Assembly: GCA_003231075.1 (NCBI GenBank)
Contig: QIIF01000128.1
Location: 1-8,839, forward strand
Length of the DNA stretch: 8,839 bases
DNA from: Candidatus Falkowiibacteriota bacterium
Lineage (GTDB): Bacteria > Patescibacteriota > Patescibacteriia > Patescibacteriales > SZUA-104
Direction of reading: 5' to 3'
Below the pieces are notes generated by a model. The model saw nothing but the letters and a program-made list of their open reading frames with translations. It had not been told where the DNA came from and did no database searches. Every line of letters begins with the position of its first letter. Positions within the stretch are counted from its first letter, which is position 1. Of this stretch, positions 4,251 through 8,839 are shown in pieces. A program made the position numbers and the translations under genes.

Positions 4251-5285
4251 TTATTTTTCTTTATTTTTTTCGGCATCGGACTTATCTTTTTTGCCATCAA
4301 CTTCTTTTTTCTCACCACCTTTATCGTCTTTACTTTCTTGCTTGTCCTCCGAAGCTTTAGTGTAGGAGGGCTTTTTTGTTTTCTTATTTTTTAGCCCATC
4401 ATCTTTTTCTTTTGCCGGTTTTTTATCATCATCTTCTTCTTCTTTTTTACTATCATTTTTTTCATCCTTATCAACGCCTTTCTCTAATTTTTTGTCGTCT
4501 GTTTTTTTACCTTTAGCCTCCAGCCCCAATCTATGCGCTTTCGGCTCTACGGAAGCGATAATAAATTCTTTTTCATCGTTAATTTGAAATAAATCGTATA
4601 TTTTTTGCCCCGAAGCCAAATTAAGCTGGCTGATATGCGCCAATCCGTGAATATCATCATCAAGTTTAACAAATAATCCGAACGGATTAATTTTAATAAT
4701 TACGCCATTGACAATTTGTCCTATTTTATATTTCTTAGCCGCGTTTTCCCATGGATCTTTAAGTAATTTTTTAGCGCTTAAAAATATCTTTGGCCCGTTA
4801 ATATCAATTATTTCCGCGTTAATTTTATCGCCAACCTTGAATAAATCCGCCGGATTGTCAATTCTCTGCCAAGCCAATTCAGAAATATGAATAAGGCCTT
4901 CTATATTATCGCCAAAATTTATAAAGACGCCAAAATCGGCAATAGCTGAAATAGTCCCTTCTACCGTAGAACCGATTTTATATTCATCCATTACTGATTT
5001 TCGTTTCTCGCTCCAAACATCCTTTTCACTGAAAATAATTTTATCTTCCCTTCCTTCCTCGCTTAAACTAGCGACCATCACTTCCACTTCTTGTCCTATG
5101 AAAGATTTTAATTTTTCCAAGATTTTACCCTTATCTCCTCCTGAAACTCTGGGATATTTTTCCGGAGACAATTGTGAAACAGGCAAAAAACCGCTGAGTT
5201 GCCCAAGATTAGCCACTAAACCGCCACGATTAGCTCCGGTTATTTTAACCTTTACCTGTTTCTTGTTTTTATGGGAATCTTTCAA
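4251..5285 (-). CDS. rpsA: 30S ribosomal protein S1, downstream fragment (S1 domains 2-4)
   Basis: The larger part of a broken S1 gene; S1 binds mRNA to the 30S subunit. From a possible TTG restart at 5285 it has 344 residues: a degenerate S1/OB fold (about 8-87, with GGLVANLGQLSGFLPVSQL), two clear S1 domains (102-173, ADFGVFINFGDNIEGLIHISEL; 187-258, PFGLFVKLDDDIHGLAHISQL), and a highly charged Lys/Asp/Glu tail (259-344). The reading frame is open further, to 5321, encoding FKYAGQEKAWET, a helix normally joined to S1 domain 1. An in-frame TAG at 5322-5324 separates it from the N-terminal part in the same frame. Without the TAG the whole protein would be 450 residues, normal for such S1 proteins. 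TTG 5285 has no good ribosome site, so independent translation is doubtful. The tail contains a palindrome encoding PSYTKASED. Confidence 0.88.
   Translation of the reverse strand: MKDSHKNKKQVKVKITGANRGGLVANLGQLSGFLPVSQLSPEKYPRVSGGDKGKILEKLKSFIGQEVEVMVASLSEEGREDKIIFSEKDVWSEKRKSVMDEYKIGSTVEGTISAIADFGVFINFGDNIEGLIHISELAWQRIDNPADLFKVGDKINAEIIDINGPKIFLSAKKLLKDPWENAAKKYKIGQIVNGVIIKINPFGLFVKLDDDIHGLAHISQLNLASGQKIYDLFQINDEKEFIIASVEPKAHRLGLEAKGKKTDDKKLEKGVDKDEKNDSKKEEEDDDKKPAKEKDDGLKNKKTKKPSYTKASEDKQESKDDKGGEKKEVDGKKDKSDAEKNKEK
4345..4370. repeat. intragenic palindrome-like element in the S1 tail (PSYTKASED)
   Basis: TCCTCC near 4345-4350 and GGAGGG near 4365-4370 are inverted around GAAGCTTTAGTGTA. 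It encodes PSYTKASED, which stands out in a tail otherwise made of Lys, Asp and Glu. I recall similar peptides and DNA strings recurring in unrelated proteins of this type of genome, but that memory cannot be checked here. It fits an in-frame repeat insertion. Confidence 0.5.
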
Positions 5286-5321
5286 GGTTTCCCACGCTTT
5301 TTCCTGTCCAGCGTATTTAAA

Positions 5322-5603
5322 CTACAATTCTAATTCACCGTTCTCATTTTCCTCTTCCACTACTGTCGCTTCCACTTCATCTCCCGGCTGTAAACTTGAA
5401 TATTCATCCGATTCTTCATAAAGCTCTTGTCCGCGCACAATACCGGTTAATATGCCGTCAATATCCAACCTAACCTCCGCCCTGGAAGCGGATAATACAA
5501 CGCCTTTTACGGTGTCTCCGGCTTTGGGGGCGTGAAAGACATCTTTATCCAATAAATCAGCAAAATTTTGATCTTCACCTGCTTTATTATCTTCTTTAGT
5601 CAT
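5322..5603 (-). CDS. rpsA: 30S ribosomal protein S1, N-terminal fragment (S1 domain 1), ends at in-frame TAG
   Basis: A 93-residue N-terminal piece of S1. An acidic lead (MTKEDNKAGEDQNFADLLDKD) is followed by S1 domain 1 at about 27-93: PKAGDTVKGVVLSASRAEVRLDIDGILTGIVRGQEL...LQPGDEVEATVVEEENENGELEL. Intact S1 proteins continue ELELSF.YAGQEKAW; here the Ser codon is replaced by TAG (5322-5324) and the frame continues with FKYAGQEKAW, so one base change (for example TCG to TAG) explains the break. ATG at 5603 gives the natural start. Upstream on the minus strand is AT-rich DNA with TATAAT at 5625-5630 but no good -35, and no clear Shine-Dalgarno. It could be a real nonsense mutation, readthrough, or a sequence error; a real loss of S1 would be surprising. 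Confidence 0.85.
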   Translation of the reverse strand: MTKEDNKAGEDQNFADLLDKDVFHAPKAGDTVKGVVLSASRAEVRLDIDGILTGIVRGQELYEESDEYSSLQPGDEVEATVVEEENENGELEL

Positions 5604-5657
5604 AATATAATGCTAATACTGCGAATTATATGCTAATATTTATATATAATAAGCAAT

Positions 5658-5783
5658 AAAAAAAGAGTTATTAACCTCCCGTGGTATTCAGAAAGTTCCT
5701 TGGCCACCTTCAAGGGCTGCCGCCAAACCAAGGGATTTATTATAGGTGTGGTATTTACCCCGCGAAACGCGGGATTTGTCATA
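5658..5783 (-). ncRNA. candidate structured leader or small RNA upstream of S1
   Basis: If transcribed from the promoter at 5790-5818, the RNA would contain CCCGCG-TTT-CGCGGG (5759-5773, perfect), then CCTTGG (5728-5733 side) pairing with CCAAGG (5698-5703 side) around a GC-rich 24-base insert with further short stems. It ends with a weak GAG...CTC hairpin followed by seven U (5658-5664). It matches none of the SRP, RNase P or tmRNA core motifs I know. It could be an S1 autoregulatory leader, a small RNA, or repeat debris. Confidence 0.3.
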
Positions 5784-5789
5784 TTATTA

Positions 5790-5818
5790 ATTATACACAA
5801 ATTTAAAAGAAATTACAA
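5790..5818 (-). promoter_or_regulatory. sigma-70-like promoter upstream of S1
   Basis: TTGTAA (5813-5818) and a perfect TATAAT (5790-5795) with exactly 17 bases between them, on the minus strand. Predicted start is near 5783, about 180 bases before the S1 start codon. Confidence 0.6.
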
Positions 5819-5820
5819 AC

Positions 5821-5861
5821 CGGTACGCCATTCCCCCGCTATTAGGCATTCGCCCTTACCG
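5821..5861. repeat. degenerate GC-rich palindrome
   Basis: CGGTA (5821-5825) and TACCG (5857-5861) bound the segment, and CGCCATTC and GCATTCGCC within it are related. It resembles a decayed GGGCGAATGGCATTCGCCC-type repeat. It lies just upstream of the -35 element of the promoter. Confidence 0.35.
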
Positions 5862-5865
5862 CGCC

Positions 5866-5888
5866 GTTGAAATTTTTTATGTTTCAAC
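5866..5888 (-). terminator. stem-loop 3' of the surface protein gene
   Basis: GTTGAAA (5866-5872) pairs perfectly with TTTCAAC (5882-5888) around a 9-base loop, ten bases after the stop codon on the minus strand. There is no T-run after the stem, so an intrinsic terminator role is uncertain; it may mark the 3' end or protect it. Confidence 0.3.
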
Positions 5889-5898
5889 TTTAATTACA

Positions 5899-7830
5899 CT
5901 ACTTGCTTAATCTATATTTTCTTCTTAAAATCATAGCAAATCCGTATGAACTGAATATTATACCGACAATTAAGGCAAATTCTTTTACGCTAAATCCTGT
6001 TTCCGCCAATTCCGTCCCTAAAACTTCTATTTCTTTTACTTCCAGATTGGCGGATGCCTTAACAGGATCATAATTAGACGCTCTGGCTATAGCTGTATTG
6101 GTATAAACTCCGGCAGCCACATCATCACCGACAGTTACCTCGTATTTAAATATTCTATTATCACCCGGATCAATATCGCCGACATCAATGGTCCGTGTTA
6201 TTGTTCCATCCGCGGAAAAAGTAAATCCCGGCGGCAAAGTATCATCCAAAGTAACATCAAAAGCGGTTAAATTACCTTTATTCCCTATAATTACCGTATA
6301 TTCAGCTTCATCTCCCGGATTGACAAATTTCATATTCACTGTTTTGCTAATCGTTAAAATCGGATCTCCTTCTTCCCCCAAAACTATCGGCGGTTCCGGC
6401 TTGCCGGTAATAATAACTGTTCCTCCGCCCCATACGCAATTTACCGTACAGCCGCTTTCACCGTCGCATTCTTCGTTGCCGTTAACTATGCCATCGCCGC
6501 AATAAGGAGTATTTTCCACCAAACAATCACTTGAACAAGTTTGATGATTTCCTACTCCGGCGCTGCCGTCGCATTGTTCCGTTTCTTGATTAACAATTCC
6601 GTCTCCGCAATACGGCAACTTTTCATAATTATTTAAAAAATTTATCGTGGTAGTCGCCTCGCCCTTTCCCAGATTAAAATAATAGAAAGTTTGATTTTCC
6701 GGATATGTCTGCGTCCAATCTATTTGGTCCGCTTCGCTAACGCCGTAATCGCCCACTCTTAACATATCAAATGAATAAAACCCATCCATATCAGTCGTGG
6801 TAGTGGCTATTACCGAACAAGAACCGGTATCAACATTATCAGCATCAAGGTTAATACTGCTTTTTGACACAAAACTTGAAGCTCCCGGAATTAATGGAGC
6901 GTAAGGGCAGCCGACTAATTGTATTTTCCAATCAGGCAAACCGCTTTCATCCGCGTCAATTTTGCCGTTATTATTGGCATCATTATATTTACGCCCGGAA
7001 ATTGAACTATACTGAGTATTATAGAAATTAACTGTTTTTGTTTGGTTATATTCTATATTAACGGTGGTGGAGCCGGTTTCCGGTTCAATAGCATACCAGC
7101 CGTTTCCTAAGATTTCAGAAATGCCATAACTCCCCGTTTCCAGCTTGATTGTTTTCGTGCATCCATATTCTCCTTCTTCCGCGTCTTCTTGTTGTTGAGT
7201 TAATGTGCTGTATGATGATGTGGCTATTCCCGAATCAAGAATGAATTCCCATCCGCCTACCGGCGATTGATCTTCGGTGGTACCCAAAACGCCGTCATCA
7301 TCAACATATTTGCATATTTTTAAATAACCGTATTCCGGACCGCCATAAGGCAATTCGCATTGGTTATTACAACCGTCGCCATTATCGCTATTCCCGTCAT
7401 CGCACTGTTCACCCTCATCCACAACCCCGTTGCCGCATTCCGGCAAATAATTGATAAAATCATTATCAATAGAACTGGTTGCCGTTGATGTTAAGGTAAT
7501 GGGATTCGGTTCGGCAAACTGTATCCAGCCGGATTTCATTTCTTCGGTCAAAGTATAGTTGCCAAGCGGCAAATTGTTAAATTCATAATAACCGGCATTA
7601 TTTGTTGTTGTGCTGGCTATCGCTTGTGAATTGGAATCAATAAGATTAATAACCCAATTATCCAACCCATACCAATCCGCTTCAGTGCTTGCATTACCAT
7701 CCTTATCCTCATATTTATGGCCGGAAATAGAACCCAAGCGGGAATTTATGAAATCATTGTTTGGCGAACTGGTCGCGGTCGTGGTTGAAATAAAAATAGG
7801 ACTATTCGGCTCTCTAATAGCTGATACCAT
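5899..7830 (-). CDS. surface/adhesin-like multidomain protein, C-terminal part with LAETG sorting signal
   Basis: This is the 3' part of a large exported protein, in the -1 frame relative to the upstream part. Counted from the ATG at 7830 it has 643 residues: end of an SdrD-B-like repeat (1-30), an SdrD-B-like repeat starting LGSISGHKYEDKDG (32-124), a Cys-rich DUF4215/Myxococcus-type repeat (CGNGVVDEGEQCDDGN, 132-159), a prealbumin-like module (167-272), another SdrD-B-like repeat (SSISGRKYNDANNNG, 275-403), two more CGDGIVN Cys-rich repeats (408-465), a DUF11-like domain (490-598), and LAETG (608-612), a membrane segment and RRKYRLSK. The tail is a sortase-type cell-surface signal. The ATG at 7830 is not believable as a native start: it falls inside a domain, lacks a signal peptide and overlaps the upstream frame. 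The stop is TAG. Likely role is adhesion or surface structure; partner unknown. Confidence 0.85.
   Translation of the reverse strand: MVSAIREPNSPIFISTTTATSSPNNDFINSRLGSISGHKYEDKDGNASTEADWYGLDNWVINLIDSNSQAIASTTTNNAGYYEFNNLPLGNYTLTEEMKSGWIQFAEPNPITLTSTATSSIDNDFINYLPECGNGVVDEGEQCDDGNSDNGDGCNNQCELPYGGPEYGYLKICKYVDDDGVLGTTEDQSPVGGWEFILDSGIATSSYSTLTQQQEDAEEGEYGCTKTIKLETGSYGISEILGNGWYAIEPETGSTTVNIEYNQTKTVNFYNTQYSSISGRKYNDANNNGKIDADESGLPDWKIQLVGCPYAPLIPGASSFVSKSSINLDADNVDTGSCSVIATTTTDMDGFYSFDMLRVGDYGVSEADQIDWTQTYPENQTFYYFNLGKGEATTTINFLNNYEKLPYCGDGIVNQETEQCDGSAGVGNHQTCSSDCLVENTPYCGDGIVNGNEECDGESGCTVNCVWGGGTVIITGKPEPPIVLGEEGDPILTISKTVNMKFVNPGDEAEYTVIIGNKGNLTAFDVTLDDTLPPGFTFSADGTITRTIDVGDIDPGDNRIFKYEVTVGDDVAAGVYTNTAIARASNYDPVKASANLEVKEIEVLGTELAETGFSVKEFALIVGIIFSSYGFAMILRRKYRLSK
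7721..7811. repeat. 91-bp exact direct repeat, copy 1
   Basis: Identical to 8749-8839 over all 91 bases; extending left, 100 of 101 match (7711-7811). It encodes the junction between consecutive SdrD-B-like repeats. The distance is 1028 bases, one short of 343 codons. Confidence 0.95.
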
Positions 7831-8839
7831 CCCGATTCCATATCCTCGGTTAAATAATAGTTCTGATCAAGCGGTAAATCGCCGAATTTATAATAGCCGT
7901 TACTGTCGGTCGTCGTGCTGGCGATTGTTGTTGATGCAGAATCAAGAAGATTAATAGTCCAATTCGGCAGGACTATATAGTCAGTCGTGCCGGTCGCGCC
8001 GTCCAAATCTTCGTATTTATAACCGGAAATAGCGCCAAGTTCAGGCGCGCAAGCTACCGTAGTCGTGGCATACTCGTATGGACCTAAATAATCATAATTA
8101 TTATTAATATCAGTATACTGATCCGCTTTAAATCTGGCGTTATTAACAATTTCTGAACCGCATTTGACATCTTTGGAAACTTGCATTGTTAAATTTACTT
8201 CTCTTAACGGACTGGTAGTGGCAATCTTGTCAAAATTCCAATTAATAGAATTAGATGTAGTGCTAACTTTACTGGGATTAATGCCATTAACCAGATTAAA
8301 TTCTTTAAAAGAAATACTATCTTCGGGAAAATAATCATACAACATCACGCCACTGCCGGTACAGGTGCTATTGCCCGTATTTTCCAGCTTTAGATTATAG
8401 GTAATTTCCGCGCCCGGAGTGGTCGTGGCGGGACCTGTTTTTGTAAGTTTTAATTGGCATTTTCGCGTATAATTGGCAAAATCATTATCAAGCGAACTGG
8501 TGGCGGTTGATTTTAAAATAATCGGATCTTGCGGCGCGAAAAGCTGATTCCAACCGGTTTTCATTTCTTCAGTTAAATAATAAACTCCGAGCGGTAAATC
8601 GCTAAATTCATAATATCCGCTATTGCCGGCGGTTGTTGTGCTGGCAATCGTTGTGGACGCCGTATTAAGCAAATTTACGGTCCAGCCGGACACTCCCGTC
8701 CGATCATTGGTTGTGCTTGCCAAACCGTCGGCATCTTTATATTTATGCCCGGAAATAGAACCCAAGCGGGAATTTATGAAATCATTGTTTGGCGAACTGG
8801 TCGCGGTCGTGGTTGAAATAAAAATAGGACTATTCGGCT
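7746..8839 (-). CDS. surface/adhesin-like multidomain protein, upstream part (5' end outside window, frameshifted)
   Basis: The frame is open to the right edge, so the true start and signal peptide lie outside. Visible modules are the end of one SdrD-B-like repeat (PIFISTTTATSSPNNDFINSR), a full one starting LGSISGHKYKDADG with GYYEFSDLPLG.YYLTEEMKTGW, a DUF11-like domain (CQLKLTKTGPATTTPGAEITYNLKLENTGNS...), and another SdrD-B-like repeat starting LGAISGYKYEDLDG. In the last repeat the normal sequence stops after GWYQL and ends in an alien LESRIVLFLFQPRPRP tail and TAA at 7746. The family sequence (EPNSPIFISTTT) resumes in the next frame, so one base is missing near 7815-7820. Together with the 5899-7830 part it would be one gene. 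A TTG at 8765 is in frame but lies within a repeat and is not a credible start. Confidence 0.82.
   Translation of the reverse strand, partial: PNSPIFISTTTATSSPNNDFINSRLGSISGHKYKDADGLASTTNDRTGVSGWTVNLLNTASTTIASTTTAGNSGYYEFSDLPLGVYYLTEEMKTGWNQLFAPQDPIILKSTATSSLDNDFANYTRKCQLKLTKTGPATTTPGAEITYNLKLENTGNSTCTGSGVMLYDYFPEDSISFKEFNLVNGINPSKVSTTSNSINWNFDKIATTSPLREVNLTMQVSKDVKCGSEIVNNARFKADQYTDINNNYDYLGPYEYATTTVACAPELGAISGYKYEDLDGATGTTDYIVLPNWTINLLDSASTTIASTTTDSNGYYKFGDLPLDQNYYLTEDMESGWYQLLESRIVLFLFQPRPRPVRQTMIS
8749..8839. repeat. 91-bp exact direct repeat, copy 2 (runs to window edge)
   Basis: Second copy of the 7721-7811 sequence. It reaches the last base of the window, so the identical tract may be longer. 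Confidence 0.95.

Larger units (their letters stand above)
5604..5898. other. 295-bp structured intergenic region upstream of S1
   Basis: From right to left it has the stem-loop after the surface gene, a GC-rich degenerate palindrome, a promoter with perfect spacing, a segment rich in perfect stems ending in a T-run, and a final AT-rich stretch before the S1 ATG. A 49-codon frame (5633-5782) starts almost at the predicted transcription start but has no recognisable protein features. Confidence 0.5.

Noticed and set aside
5322..5324. Alternative genetic code of the SR1/Gracilibacteria type
   Set aside because: That code reassigns TGA, not TAG, and the other genes here read normally with TAA stops.
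5633..5782. 49-codon reading frame starting at an ATG almost at the predicted transcription start upstream of S1
   Set aside because: The product shows no coherent domain, the DNA is dominated by perfect stems, and an open frame of this length arises by chance fairly often.
7770..7820. Programmed -1 frameshift joining the two surface-protein frames
   Set aside because: No X XXY YYZ slippery heptamer is present at the joint; the nearest T-rich run is downstream of where the homologous frame has already switched.
7828..7830. ATG at 7830 as an independent gene start
   Set aside because: It lies inside a repeat domain in the overlap with the upstream frame, has no signal peptide for a protein with a sorting signal, and family homology continues upstream in the other frame.
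5899..8839. CRISPR or tandem-repeat array in the right third
   Set aside because: The repetition comes from homologous protein modules of about 100 residues with diverged DNA; there are no short regularly spaced repeats.

Overview
The window looks like part of a Candidate Phyla Radiation (Patescibacteria, Parcubacteria-like) chromosome. This rests on a small, AT-leaning gene set with weak or absent Shine-Dalgarno sites, mostly TAA stops, a lysine/acidic-tailed four-domain S1 protein, a large surface protein, and many different short palindromic repeats that also sit inside genes. The phylum call is an inference from protein style and layout; no marker here proves it.

Every gene lies on the minus strand, so transcription runs from right to left. 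From the right edge: a large surface/adhesin-like gene (5899 to beyond 8839, 5' end outside the window), with SdrD-B-like, DUF11-like and Cys-rich DUF4215-like modules and an LAETG sorting signal. It is split by a one-base frameshift near 7815-7820. Next comes a 295-bp structured intergenic region with a good promoter (5790-5818). Then ribosomal protein S1 (4251-5603), interrupted by an in-frame TAG at 5322-5324. A 347-bp spacer (3904-4250) follows, holding a GC-rich palindromic block and a near-consensus promoter embedded in an inverted repeat. After it come gatC and gatA (glutamyl-tRNA(Gln)/aspartyl-tRNA(Asn) amidotransferase C and A subunits; gatB is not in the window). A 107- to 153-bp nested palindromic element separates gatA from a membrane-anchored DsbA-like thiol oxidoreductase. 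Last are tRNA-Ser(GGA), a 248-bp palindrome-rich spacer carrying a partial copy of the tRNA 3' end, and a DedA-family membrane protein.

The genes do not form one obvious pathway. gatCA serves transamidation of misacylated tRNA, S1 serves mRNA binding on the ribosome, the tRNA serves decoding, and the DsbA-like protein could oxidise exported Cys-rich proteins such as the surface protein encoded upstream. I see no defence system, CRISPR array, transposase or phage module. The most unusual content is the family-diverse palindromes, at least four of them inside reading frames (three in gatA, one in the S1 tail), plus two apparent gene-breaking lesions (amber stop in S1, -1 frameshift in the surface gene) and a 91-bp exact repeat 1028 bp apart.
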